A stretch of 64,000 nt of DNA from Chryseobacterium paludis (GTDB lineage Bacteria; Bacteroidota; Bacteroidia; Flavobacteriales; Weeksellaceae): positions 1,178,001 to 1,242,000 of the forward strand of contig NZ_CP099966.1 in the NCBI RefSeq assembly GCF_025403485.1, given 5' to 3'. Of this stretch, positions 40,783-49,140 are shown piece after piece (the first letter of the stretch is position 1; each line of letters begins with the position of its first letter). A program made the translations under genes and the position numbers. The notes beneath the pieces are model-generated. The model was not told where the DNA came from and ran no database searches. It saw only the letters and a program-made list of their open reading frames with translations.

Positions 40783-43700
40783 ATGAAAAACATATTAAAC
40801 AATATAATTGCTAAACGATGGCTAATTCTGGCATTGTTTACACTACTCGCTCTTTTTGGATACTACTCATGGAAACAACTCTCTATAGAAGCTTATCCAG
40901 ATATTGGAGATGTTACATCACAGGTCGTAACACAGGTTCCGGGCTTAGCAGCTGAAGAAATTGAACAACAGATTACTATTCCTATTGAGCAGGCTATCAA
41001 TGGACTTCCCGGAATGCACGTGATGCGGAGTAAAAGTACTTTTGGATTATCCATGGTCACTATTGTATTTAACGATGGGGTAGATGACTACTGGGCAAGA
41101 ACAAGAATTAAAGAAAGACTGGGTGATCTGGAACTTCCTTATGGAGTAGCTCCCGGACTAGATCCTTTAACATCGCCTACAGGAGAGATATACCGATATA
41201 TTATTGAAAGTAAAACCCATGATCTCCGCGAGCTTACTGATCTGCAGAATTTTGTGATCATTCCTAAAATAAAGCAGGTTTCAGGAGTCACTGATGTAAC
41301 TAATTTTGGTGGAATTACCACTCAGTTTCAGGTAGAACTGGATCCTGTAAAATTGGAACAGTACAATATTTCCCTTAAAGAAGTCGCAGAGAAACTGGAA
41401 GCTAACAATGCTAATTCCGGCGGAAGTGTAATGAACAGGGGAGACCAGTCTTATGTTATTCGTGGTATAGGCTTGGTAAAGTCTTTAGAAGATATGGGCA
41501 GCGTAGTTGTAAAATCAGTCAATGGAACACCTGTTTATATGAATGATATTGGTAAAATAAAATACGGAAATCTTGAACGAAAAGGAGCACTAGGTTATTC
41601 TGATCAACGCGGTGTTAATTATTCTGATAACATTGAAGGTATTGTTTTATTACTGAAAGGTGAAAACCCATCCGTTGTATTGAAGGGAGTGAATGAAGCT
41701 GTTGATGATTTAAATAAAAACATTCTTCCAAAGGGTATCCAAATTCACGTTGTATTAGACCGTACAAATCTTGTTGAAAACACTTTACATACTGTTTCTA
41801 AAACTTTACTTGAAGGAATGGCATTGGTTATCATTGTATTGATTGTATTCCTGGGAAGCTGGCGTGGTGCATTACTTGTTGCCATTACAATACCATTATC
41901 TCTGCTCATTGCATTTATATTAATGCATTTTACCAATATTCCAGCTAATCTTTTATCGCTTGGAGCTATAGACTTCGGAATTATTGTAGATGGTGCTATT
42001 GTCATGCTGGAAACTATTTTAAAGAAAAGGGAAGATCACCCTGAGGACGAGCTGGAAGAGAAAACAATTACCCAGAAAGTAAAAGAGGTAGCCAAACCTA
42101 TATTTTTCGCTACTATCATTATAATCACTGCTTATTTACCATTGTTTGCTTTTGAAAGGGTTGAAAAAAAGCTATTCACCCCAATGGCATTTACAGTAGG
42201 ATATGCATTAATCGGAGCATTAGCTGTGGCATTATTTCTGATTCCTGGATTGGCTTTTGTGATCTATAGAAAGCCCCGTAAAATTTACCATAACCGCTGG
42301 TTAGAAAAGTTAGGAGCAGCCTATCATCGCAGGGTTCAGAGGATCATGAGCCATCCTAAAAGGATATTTATCCCTTTAACAGTTATCCTGTTAACTACAG
42401 GAGGATTAACTGCAATCGTTGGAAAGGACTTTTTACCTCCATTGGATGAAGGGTCAATTTGGTTACAGGTTTCATTACCACCAGGCATTACCGTTGAAAA
42501 ATCGAGGGAAATGAGCGATACCCTTCGTGCACGAACCCTTAAACATAAAGAAGTAACCTATGTCATGGTACAGGCGGGTAGGAATGATGATGGAACGGAT
42601 GCATGGACACCCTCACATTTTGAAGTCAGTGTAGGATTAAAACCTTATAGTGAATGGAAATGGGGTAGAAATAAAGCCGGCCTGATCAAAGAACTTGAAG
42701 CTGAATATGCAACAATGCCCGGCTATAATATTGCTTTCACCCAACCCATGATCGATGGTGTCATGGACAAAATCTCAGGAGCACACAGTGAACTGGTTGT
42801 TAAGGTGTATGGAAATGATTTCAAAGAAACCAGGCGGATCGCTGAAGAGGTGATGACGGCTTTGAAAAAGGTAAAAGGCGCAGTAGATCTTGCGATAGAT
42901 CAGGAACCACCATTACCGCAGTTACAGATTAAAGTGGATCGTGAAAAGATTGCTCAATATGGACTAAATGTCTCCGATGTTTCAGACCTTATAGAAGTAG
43001 CTATTGGTGGAAAAGCAGTTTCAAAAGTCTATCAGGGAATTAAAGTCTATGACGTTATCACCCGTTACAATGAAACAAGCCGGAATACGCCTGAAAAAAT
43101 TGGCAGCCTTATGCTAACAAGTGAGTCTGGAGCGAAAATCCCCCTTTCCCAGGTGGCAGATATACAAATGAATACCGGGGAAAGTATGATCGCCCGTGAG
43201 ATGAATAAACGTCATCTGACAGTACGTCTCAACCTTCGTGGGATTGATCTGACTTCCTTTTTATCTAAAGCTGAAAATGCCATTGAAAAAAATGTACAGT
43301 ATGATCATGAAAAATACAATATTAAGTGGGGTGGACAGTTTGAAAATCAGAATCGTGCCTACGGTAGGCTTTCGGTGATTGTTCCTTTGGCACTTTCTAT
43401 CATGTTCATATTGCTTTATGGAGCCTTTCAATCATTTCGTCAGGCGGGACTTTTAATAAGTATTGTTCCGTTAGCCCTTTTTGGAGGAATGCTGGCCCTT
43501 AATCTCCGCGGAATGACCCTGAATATTTCATCTGCAGTAGGTTTTATCGCATTATTTGGGGTCGCTATCCAAAATGGGGTGATCATGATTTCACATATTA
43601 ACGATTTGAGAAAAAAAGGGTATGATCTCAGAAGAGCTGTTATTGAAGGAGCTTCACACCGCTTCCGTCCTGTTTTAATGACGGCTACTGTTGCCATACT

Positions 43701-43881
43701 TGGATTATTTCCAGCCTCACTGGCAACAGGTATCGGATCTGATGTACAAAGACCTTTAGCTACGGTCATCGTTTACGGTCTCTTATTTTCTACCATCATT
43801 ACCTTATTTGCACTTCCAGCTCTTTATTATCTGATAGAGAACAAATGGGGGAAAAATTTTAACGCTCCAAAAGAAAATTAA
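40783..43881 (+). CDS. heavy-metal-type RND efflux pump (CzcA/CusA family)
   Basis: A 1032-residue, 12-TM inner-membrane pump. The start 'NIIAKRWLILALFTLLALF' is TM1. HME-RND hallmarks: 'IEAYPDIGDVTSQVVTQVPG' (CzcA N-terminal motif) and TM4 'LLSLGAIDFGIIVDGAIVML', with the D-x-x-x-D relay acids typical of heavy-metal exporters. 'DFLPPLDEGSIWLQVSLPPG' and 'GEMTPLA'-like regions are near the porter domain, and 'FIALFGVAIQNGVIMISHIN' is the second-half counterpart. It expels divalent or monovalent metal ions by proton antiport. Metal specificity cannot be fixed by eye. Location after Mg2+ genes suggests divalent-cation balance, but the family more often handles Co/Zn/Cd or Cu/Ag. Confidence 0.92.
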   Translation: MKNILNNIIAKRWLILALFTLLALFGYYSWKQLSIEAYPDIGDVTSQVVTQVPGLAAEEIEQQITIPIEQAINGLPGMHVMRSKSTFGLSMVTIVFNDGVDDYWARTRIKERLGDLELPYGVAPGLDPLTSPTGEIYRYIIESKTHDLRELTDLQNFVIIPKIKQVSGVTDVTNFGGITTQFQVELDPVKLEQYNISLKEVAEKLEANNANSGGSVMNRGDQSYVIRGIGLVKSLEDMGSVVVKSVNGTPVYMNDIGKIKYGNLERKGALGYSDQRGVNYSDNIEGIVLLLKGENPSVVLKGVNEAVDDLNKNILPKGIQIHVVLDRTNLVENTLHTVSKTLLEGMALVIIVLIVFLGSWRGALLVAITIPLSLLIAFILMHFTNIPANLLSLGAIDFGIIVDGAIVMLETILKKREDHPEDELEEKTITQKVKEVAKPIFFATIIIITAYLPLFAFERVEKKLFTPMAFTVGYALIGALAVALFLIPGLAFVIYRKPRKIYHNRWLEKLGAAYHRRVQRIMSHPKRIFIPLTVILLTTGGLTAIVGKDFLPPLDEGSIWLQVSLPPGITVEKSREMSDTLRARTLKHKEVTYVMVQAGRNDDGTDAWTPSHFEVSVGLKPYSEWKWGRNKAGLIKELEAEYATMPGYNIAFTQPMIDGVMDKISGAHSELVVKVYGNDFKETRRIAEEVMTALKKVKGAVDLAIDQEPPLPQLQIKVDREKIAQYGLNVSDVSDLIEVAIGGKAVSKVYQGIKVYDVITRYNETSRNTPEKIGSLMLTSESGAKIPLSQVADIQMNTGESMIAREMNKRHLTVRLNLRGIDLTSFLSKAENAIEKNVQYDHEKYNIKWGGQFENQNRAYGRLSVIVPLALSIMFILLYGAFQSFRQAGLLISIVPLALFGGMLALNLRGMTLNISSAVGFIALFGVAIQNGVIMISHINDLRKKGYDLRRAVIEGASHRFRPVLMTATVAILGLFPASLATGIGSDVQRPLATVIVYGLLFSTIITLFALPALYYLIENKWGKNFNAPKEN

Positions 43882-43882
43882 A

Positions 43883-45181
43883 ATGATTATCAAAAACAAA
43901 CATATCAAGCTCTTTTTGAGCAGTATCATCCTAAGTGTGTCATGTTCTATCAATGCTCAGAAAGTAGACACTGCATTTGCTAAAAAGATGATTGATTATA
44001 CTACTTTCATTAATCTTGTAGGAAAGAACAATCTGGCTTATTCAGCAGAGAAATTTAATATTAACATCGCTGATGCAGCCATACAAACAGCCAGAATATT
44101 TCCGGATCCCCAACTTGGATTTGGATGGTTTGATAACGGACAGCGAAGAATGAAAATGGGTTATGGTTTTAATTCTGAAGTAAGCTGGACCCTAGAGATG
44201 GGTGGGAAGAGAAAAGCACGAATAGAAGTTGCCCGTAATCAGGCACAGCTTAGCCGTCTTCTCTTTGATGATTATTTCCGTAACCTTCGTGCTGATGCAA
44301 CATTAGCTTATTTATCAGCTCTTCAAAATCGAATTGTACTGGATGTGGAAGCTGATTCTTATATGCAGATGAAGAAACTCGCAGAATCTGACAGTATCAG
44401 ATTTAAATTAGGGGTTATCACTCAGGTAGATGCCCGGCAATCTAAACTGGAAGCGGGTACGATGTTAAATGATGTTTTTTCAGCAGAAGCAGAATGGAAA
44501 ACTTCATTAGCAAATCTCTCGCTCTTGTCGGGGAAAACAAAAAACGATTCATTATGGTACCCTCAAGGTGACTTTTCCGGTTTTGGGCGTCAGTTTTCTT
44601 TACAGGATCTGATTATTGAAGCACAGAACAGCAGAGCCGACTTAAAAGCAGCATTACAAAGTAAAAATGTCTCCCAGAGTGTATTGAAGCAAGCTAAAGC
44701 AGATAGGGCAATGGATCTTGGATTATCGTTCGGTGTCAACAATGCTTCTTATGTAAGAAATACGATTGCTCCTACTCCTGCAATGACCACAGTGAATGCA
44801 GGAATAAGTATTCCTCTTAAATTTTCCAACAACCGATCAGGAGATTTGCGTGCCGCACAATATGGCACCTTACAGGCTGATGCTGTTTACAAACAAACAG
44901 AGCTTCAGATCCAAATCGAAGTTACCCAGGCTTATTATACCTATATCGCTGCTCAAAAAAAGGTAAATCAGTTTAAATCAGGTTTATTAAAGGAAGCTCA
45001 GGCAATCCTTGATGGAAAAATGTACAGTTATAAGAGAGGACAGTCTTCTTTACTGGAAGTACTGAATGCTCAGCGTACCTATAACGATGTTCAACATGAT
45101 TACTATGGAACTCTTCACGATTATGCTGTTGCTTTGGTAGAACTGGAAAGGGCTGCCGGAATATGGGATATTAATCTGTAA
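43883..45181 (+). CDS. TolC/CzcC-family outer membrane efflux protein
   Basis: A 432-residue outer-membrane factor with a signal peptide ('IKLFLSSIILSVSCSINAQ', cleavage near residue 26). The body is two repeated halves of long amphipathic helices ('ADAAIQTARIFPDPQLGFGW', 'LRADATLAYLSALQNRIVLD', 'RAAQYGTLQADAVYKQTELQ', 'RGQSSLLEVLNAQRTYNDVQ'), the OEP fold. It provides the exit channel of the tripartite pump encoded by the two genes before it; it begins 1 nt after the RND stop, so the three are one operon. Confidence 0.92.
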   Translation: MIIKNKHIKLFLSSIILSVSCSINAQKVDTAFAKKMIDYTTFINLVGKNNLAYSAEKFNINIADAAIQTARIFPDPQLGFGWFDNGQRRMKMGYGFNSEVSWTLEMGGKRKARIEVARNQAQLSRLLFDDYFRNLRADATLAYLSALQNRIVLDVEADSYMQMKKLAESDSIRFKLGVITQVDARQSKLEAGTMLNDVFSAEAEWKTSLANLSLLSGKTKNDSLWYPQGDFSGFGRQFSLQDLIIEAQNSRADLKAALQSKNVSQSVLKQAKADRAMDLGLSFGVNNASYVRNTIAPTPAMTTVNAGISIPLKFSNNRSGDLRAAQYGTLQADAVYKQTELQIQIEVTQAYYTYIAAQKKVNQFKSGLLKEAQAILDGKMYSYKRGQSSLLEVLNAQRTYNDVQHDYYGTLHDYAVALVELERAAGIWDINL

Positions 45182-45191
45182 TAAAAAAACA

Positions 45192-45953
45192 ATGAAAAAA
45201 ATATTAATTATACTTATTATCATATTGGGGCAACAGTTTTCGTATGCCCAAACCATATTTGAAAATAACAGTTCTTCAGAAATTGATACTTTTGAGCTGA
45301 ATACAAATCGTATAGGCTGGGGAGTGAAAGCCGGACTTAATTACTATAATTTCTATGGTAAAGAAAGAGACTTTATTTTTGCAGATTCAGATACGAAATT
45401 CAAACCGGGTATTTATGTGGGAATCTTCGTTAATACAAAGATCAACAGAAATATTGGGCTTACTCATGAACTGATTTTTAATCAAAGAAGAGTAGGTGTC
45501 ATTTATAAAGACACTGATGATCATCTCTATAAATCGGCCATTAATAGCTCTTATATTGATATTGTTCCTGCCAATATCAATTATCAACTCTCAAAGTTCC
45601 GGCTCTATGCTGGACCTTATGTAAGTGTTTTAGTAGCTGCCAACACAAAACGGAAAGACCAAAATGGGGATCTTTTCCGGGATAAGAGTATTTTTGGAGA
45701 TGCTGCTAATGATGAAAGTAAAAGCTATTATCTTCAAAAGTTTGATTTCGGAATAAACCTTGGTGTAGATTATCAACTAAAAGACAGATGGTCTGTTGGG
45801 TTCAGATATAATCACGGTTTTACAGATCTCTTTCAGAATGCCAACAGTTCTGCCAATGGAAATTCTAAAAAAGATAAGATTAAAATATATAACCGGGGGT
45901 TTATGCTTTCATTGGCCTATGACCTGGCATCACATCATTCTTCAGCTGAATAA
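45192..45953 (+). CDS. secreted outer-membrane beta-barrel (PorT-like) protein
   Basis: A 253-residue protein with a signal peptide ('MKKILIILIIILGQQFSYAQ'). The mature part alternates polar and aromatic residues in beta strands: 'WGVKAGLNYYNFYG', 'GIYVGIFVNTKINRNIGL', 'YAGPYVSVLVAANTK', 'FGINLGVDYQLKDRWSVGFR', 'FMLSLAYDLASH'. These are typical of the Bacteroidota outer-membrane beta-barrel (PorT/OmpA-like 8-strand) group. The function of these small barrels is mostly unknown. It starts 10 nt after the TolC stop, so it is probably co-expressed with the efflux system, perhaps as an accessory envelope component. Confidence 0.85.
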   Translation: MKKILIILIIILGQQFSYAQTIFENNSSSEIDTFELNTNRIGWGVKAGLNYYNFYGKERDFIFADSDTKFKPGIYVGIFVNTKINRNIGLTHELIFNQRRVGVIYKDTDDHLYKSAINSSYIDIVPANINYQLSKFRLYAGPYVSVLVAANTKRKDQNGDLFRDKSIFGDAANDESKSYYLQKFDFGINLGVDYQLKDRWSVGFRYNHGFTDLFQNANSSANGNSKKDKIKIYNRGFMLSLAYDLASHHSSAE

Positions 45954-46027
45954 TGTATACAAATAGATTCAAAGCCTGAAGGTATTTTAAGAACTGGGTT
46001 AAAATCTCTTTCTATTTAGCATTTTAT

Positions 46028-46060
46028 TCTCTCGCAGATTGAGCAGATGACATAGATTTT
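46028..46060. repeat. 'CTCGCAGAT' intergenic repeat
   Basis: ctctcgcagattgagcagat followed by gacatagattttt; same family as the copies at 19.4 and 26.1 kb. Confidence 0.55.
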
Positions 46061-46090
46061 TTTATTAGAGTTTACGAAAGGGTTTAAATA

Positions 46091-46158
46091 CCAACTTTGT
46101 CATTGTCTTCCTCAAACTTTCAGTTTTCGCACGAATTCTAACTAAATCCATATTCATT
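46091..46158. repeat. ~65-bp imperfect direct repeat, copy 1
   Basis: ccaactttgtcattgtcttc followed by ctcaaactttca resembles 46391-46457 (tccattttgtcattgacttc then ctcgaactttca). The similarity continues to 'ccatattc' at the right end of both. Confidence 0.5.
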
Positions 46159-46191
46159 CGTAGACTCGTATATGTTCCGTATTATCAATAG

Positions 46192-46211
46192 AGCCTGGCT
46201 TTAGCCAGGCT
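46192..46211. repeat. REP-like palindrome AGCCTGGCT-TT-AGCCAGGCT
   Basis: Perfect 9-bp arms with a 2-nt centre. Shares the GGCTTTAGCC core with neighbouring palindromes at 46231-46278, 46297-46316 and 47494-47513. Confidence 0.65.
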
Positions 46212-46230
46212 TATTTAATCTAACATGCAT

Positions 46231-46278
46231 TGGCTTTAGCCAAAACCTATAGTATTTTGTAAGTTTTGGCTAAAGCCA
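46231..46278. repeat. large inverted repeat with nested GGCTTTAGCC cores
   Basis: tggctttagccaaaac (46231-46246) and its exact complement gttttggctaaagcca (46263-46278) are separated by 16 nt. Each arm is itself nearly palindromic. Confidence 0.65.
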
Positions 46279-46393
46279 TTGAATATGTAAAAGAATAAAC
46301 GGGCTAAAGCCCGTTTCTATTGATCTTTTTTCTCTCACCGATCAAAGAGATCTGTTCAATCTGTGTCATCAGCGAGAAAGAAAATAAACATCC
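46268..46393. repeat. composite repeat, copy A (left of nitrilase gene)
   Basis: Contains the perfect palindrome AAACGGGCT-AA-AGCCCGTTT (46297-46316), then 'tctattgatcttttttct', then 'caccgatcaaagagatctg', and ends 'gcgagaaagaaaataaa'. It is nearly identical and in the same orientation as 47464-47582. Copy A has an extra 'ttcaatctg' insert in the right part. Confidence 0.75.
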
Positions 46394-46457
46394 ATTTTGT
46401 CATTGACTTCCTCGAACTTTCAATTTCTTTGAGAATATAAACCAAACCATATTCTTT
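46391..46457. repeat. ~65-bp imperfect direct repeat, copy 2
   Basis: Second copy of the 46091-46158 element; it ends at the stop codon of the nitrilase-family gene. Confidence 0.5.
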
Positions 46458-47239
46458 TAAAAATCACTTTTCACATATAATGGGTACTCCTGTTTTGCTT
46501 CTTTAGATTTTTCTAAGTCAATTTCATGGGTTATAAATTTATCCTCAGCAGAAGATCTCCCTAATAGATTTCCGTTCATCGGTTCTGCGATCCAACCTGT
46601 ACCTCCCCATTCAAAGTTATTCTCACCCAATCCTGATCTGTTGGAACTTAAACAATATGCTCCCGAAATAATAGCGACAATTTTCCCACAGTTAATCCAC
46701 TGTTCTACAGAAGTTTTCCCTGTTGCTCTCGGACAGAACAGAATATCAATTCCCTGTTTTCCATAATGACGGGCTTTTTCTGTAAACCAAAGTTCAGTAC
46801 ATAAGAGAATCCCTATTTTAAAATTTCCGAGATCAAATGCTTCAAAAGTAGCGGGCTCTTCTCTGTCAAACCATGTTTCCTCCCAAAAATGAGTTTCTTC
46901 AGGAAAATAAGCTTTTGTATGAAGTCTGTGGTGTCCTTTCCCTTTTTCGAATACATAAGCGGTGTTCAGATATCTATCTTCCACAATTTCCGGTATAGAA
47001 TACACTACGTATTGAACTCCAAGAGTTTCTATTTCTTTCAACCATAACTGATGTTCCTTTACACTTTCCTGTTTTAATTCATCCGATGTAACATTGCTAG
47101 CTGACAACCATTTATAAAAAGGCATTTCAGGTAATAGTAGAAGGTCAGAGAATGTAGTTTCAAGATAAAGCTTTAGATCTTTCCAGTCATTTTGAAATTG
47201 TTGCTTATTATCGCTAAGCTCGCAAACGGTAACTTTCAT
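46457..47239 (-). CDS. carbon-nitrogen hydrolase (nitrilase superfamily)
   Basis: A 260-residue cytosolic amidase-like enzyme with the complete catalytic triad: E38 in 'LLLPEMPF', K109 in 'HTKAYFPEE' and C147 in 'ILLCTELWF'. Nitrilase-superfamily members cleave amide, nitrile or carbamoyl C-N bonds. The sequence 'FPEETHFWEETWFDREEP' and 'SSNRSGLGENNFEWGGTGW' resemble a Bacteroidota subgroup of omega-amidase-like or N-carbamoyl hydrolases. The exact substrate is unknown. It stands alone, with its own promoter, between two near-identical composite repeats, and could have been duplicated or moved with them. Confidence 0.88.
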   Translation of the reverse strand: MKVTVCELSDNKQQFQNDWKDLKLYLETTFSDLLLLPEMPFYKWLSASNVTSDELKQESVKEHQLWLKEIETLGVQYVVYSIPEIVEDRYLNTAYVFEKGKGHHRLHTKAYFPEETHFWEETWFDREEPATFEAFDLGNFKIGILLCTELWFTEKARHYGKQGIDILFCPRATGKTSVEQWINCGKIVAIISGAYCLSSNRSGLGENNFEWGGTGWIAEPMNGNLLGRSSAEDKFITHEIDLEKSKEAKQEYPLYVKSDF

Positions 47240-47331
47240 ATTTAAATGTATTAGAGTAAAAGGGATCCAATATAATTTTTAATTCTGCCAAATTAGAAAT
47301 TGGCTAAAAATGATATGGTTTCGTAGTACCA

Positions 47332-47362
47332 CAAATTTAATTCTTTAAATTTCTGAAAACAA
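47332..47362 (-). promoter_or_regulatory. promoter of the nitrilase-family gene
   Basis: On the minus strand: TTG (complement of 47360-47362), 20-nt spacer, TAAATTTG (complement of 47332-47339). Matches the flavobacterial consensus; the leader would be about 85 nt. Confidence 0.5.
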
Positions 47363-47463
47363 GTTTCCATAAAATGAATTTATAAAAACAATCAAGATTT
47401 ATTCATCGCGTGCAATACCATAGGATTGAGGTTTAACCAAAATTTAGATTTTTTTTTGGTTTC

Positions 47464-47582
47464 GGTTAAAGCCATTAGAATGCATAAAAAAGTAAACGGG
47501 CTAAAGCCCGTTTCTATTGATCTTTTTTCTATCACCGATCAAAGAGATCTGTGTCATCTGCGAGAAAGAAAATAAATATCCA
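47464..47582. repeat. composite repeat, copy B (right of nitrilase gene)
   Basis: Perfect palindrome AAACGGGCT-AA-AGCCCGTTT at 47494-47513 followed by the same 'tctattgatcttttttct', 'caccgatcaaagagatctg' and 'gcgagaaagaaaataaa' blocks as copy A. It lies directly after the nitronate monooxygenase stop on the minus strand, so the hairpin may terminate that operon. Confidence 0.75.
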
Positions 47583-47589
47583 ATTTAAA

Positions 47590-48663
47590 TCATGAGAATA
47601 TTTTTGACGTTTCCTCAATCAGGCTCTCCATTAAAACCGATGCATTTTTATACTTTAAAATAGGAGCAATCTGACCTCCCCAGAAAAATACCATTTCATT
47701 CTTTCCTTGTTCCAAGGCAGCTTTTCGCAATGGTGACATGAAAGTAGTCTGCAATGGAAAAGGTAAGTGGGCGATTGACTTTTCAGAAAGATCTTTTAGT
47801 ATTTCAGTAGTAATTCCTCTACCAAGTCGTCCCGTGTAAGCTCTTGAAAGCCTTGTATTTTTAGAGGCTTCAGAAAAAAGAGCTTCTCTATGGTCAGGTA
47901 GCGCGCCAGATTCTTCACATGCCAGAAAAGCTGTTCCGATCTGTACTGCTTCAGCACCTAACGTTAATGCAGCAGCAATACCTTTTCCGTCTGCTATTCC
48001 TCCTGCAGCAACCACAGGAATTTTCACTTTATCTTTAATAAGCTGAATCAGAACAAAAGTTCCTGTCGTGGAAAATTCAGCTTTATCGAGAAAAGAAGGT
48101 CTGTGGCCTCCGCTTTCAAATCCTGAAGCAACAATGAAATCCACTCCAATATTCTCCAGAGCTATCGCTTCATCTAATGTTGTAGCATTCCCCGCGAGTA
48201 AAATTCCCCTTTTATGACATTCTTCTACAATATCCGGATCCAGTAAACCAAACATAAAACTGAAAACTTTGGGCTTGATATCCAGAACTGCCTGCAGCTG
48301 ATTCTGGAACCTGGATTCAAAAGAGGGTGGAAGAGTAGGAATCTCTATTCCTAAACGATCAAAATAAGGTCTAAACGTCTCTACCGTTTCTTTATATTTT
48401 CTTTCAGTATCCTCGTGATCTCTATAATCCGTATCAGAGACCCAGAGATTAAGATTATAGGGATTTTTTGTTTGTGATCTGATCTGTTGATCTTTCTCAT
48501 AGATCTCCTGTGGACTAAGAGTATATGCACCAAATCCTCCCAATCCACCCATATTACTAACCGTAGAGGTCAATTCAACAGTAGATAAGCCACCACCAAA
48601 AGGCCCTTGCCATATTGGGTATTCAATGCCCAAGAAATCTGTTATTCTTTTTTTATTCCACAT
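47590..48663 (-). CDS. nitronate monooxygenase family FMN enzyme (2-nitropropane dioxygenase-like)
   Basis: A 357-residue TIM-barrel flavoprotein. It opens with 'ITDFLGIEYPIWQGPFGGGL' and continues with 'GGLGGFGAYTLSP'. FMN-binding motifs are 'VDFIVASGFESGGHRPSFLD' (with the catalytic His in ESGGH), 'PVVAAGGIADGKGIAAALTL' and 'GAEAVQIGTAFLACEESGA'. Class I nitronate monooxygenases detoxify propionate 3-nitronate; relatives include FabK enoyl-ACP reductases, but the ESGGH motif favours NMO. It follows the SnoaL-like gene by 30 nt and is probably the last gene of the YceI-led unit. Confidence 0.88.
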   Translation of the reverse strand: MWNKKRITDFLGIEYPIWQGPFGGGLSTVELTSTVSNMGGLGGFGAYTLSPQEIYEKDQQIRSQTKNPYNLNLWVSDTDYRDHEDTERKYKETVETFRPYFDRLGIEIPTLPPSFESRFQNQLQAVLDIKPKVFSFMFGLLDPDIVEECHKRGILLAGNATTLDEAIALENIGVDFIVASGFESGGHRPSFLDKAEFSTTGTFVLIQLIKDKVKIPVVAAGGIADGKGIAAALTLGAEAVQIGTAFLACEESGALPDHREALFSEASKNTRLSRAYTGRLGRGITTEILKDLSEKSIAHLPFPLQTTFMSPLRKAALEQGKNEMVFFWGGQIAPILKYKNASVLMESLIEETSKIFS

Positions 48664-48693
48664 AAATAAATACGATTGATTTGGTTTAAATAA

Positions 48694-49140
48694 CTATTCT
48701 ACATCCGTAAGGGTTTTATTGACGATCAGCCATTTACCATCGATTTTATGAAAAGTAATAAAATTATAGTAATTATAATTGTACATCTTTACATTTAATT
48801 TTACCGCAGCAATAGAGTTGATCACATCAATAGAAATAATTTCCGGTTTAAACTGTACCCCTGCTTTTTCAGGACTTACCCTGTTACCCACACCTTCTAT
48901 GTATTGTGCTGCTGTTTTATGATAAGCAACACCTTTTACATCTCCAAAAAGAAGCGCATCCTTAAAAAATACTTCTTTCAAAAGTTTTGTATTGCCCTCA
49001 AAAATACCTTTAAAATAATATTGCTCAAGAGCCTTTCTTATAGCGGTTTCTTCTGTACTATTTTTCATAGTGTTAGTTTTTTGAGCATGGCTGTTTATTG
49101 GGAAACTAAGCAGCCATGCCATTAATAATACAATTTTCAT
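48694..49140 (-). CDS. secreted SnoaL/NTF2-like lumazine-binding-type protein
   Basis: A 148-residue protein: an N-terminal signal peptide ('IVLLMAWLLSFPINSHAQK', cleavage near residue 19) and then a single cone-shaped NTF2-like domain: 'EETAIRKALEQYYFKGIFEG', 'LLKEVFFKDALLFGDVKG', 'IISIDVINSIAAVKLNVKMY', 'FHKIDGKWLIVNKTL'. This matches the putative lumazine-binding/SnoaL-like 2 group found beside oxidoreductases in Bacteroidota. No catalytic residues can be assigned. Its first base is the last base of the SDR stop (49140), so translation is coupled to that gene. Confidence 0.8.
   Translation of the reverse strand: MKIVLLMAWLLSFPINSHAQKTNTMKNSTEETAIRKALEQYYFKGIFEGNTKLLKEVFFKDALLFGDVKGVAYHKTAAQYIEGVGNRVSPEKAGVQFKPEIISIDVINSIAAVKLNVKMYNYNYYNFITFHKIDGKWLIVNKTLTDVE

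Larger units (their letters stand above)
45954..46456. other. repeat-dense intergenic region
   Basis: No gene seen in 503 nt. It holds a CTCGCAGAT element, three GGCTTTAGCC/GGGCTAAAGCCC palindromic elements, and two copies of a ~65-bp 'tttgtcattg.cttcctc.aactttca' repeat, as itemised separately. Confidence 0.75.
47240..47589. other. intergenic region with nitrilase promoter and composite repeat B
   Basis: No gene seen. It contains a minus-strand promoter (47332-47362), an imperfect ggtttaacc/ggttaaagcc inverted repeat near 47430-47475, and repeat copy B (47464-47582). Confidence 0.7.
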
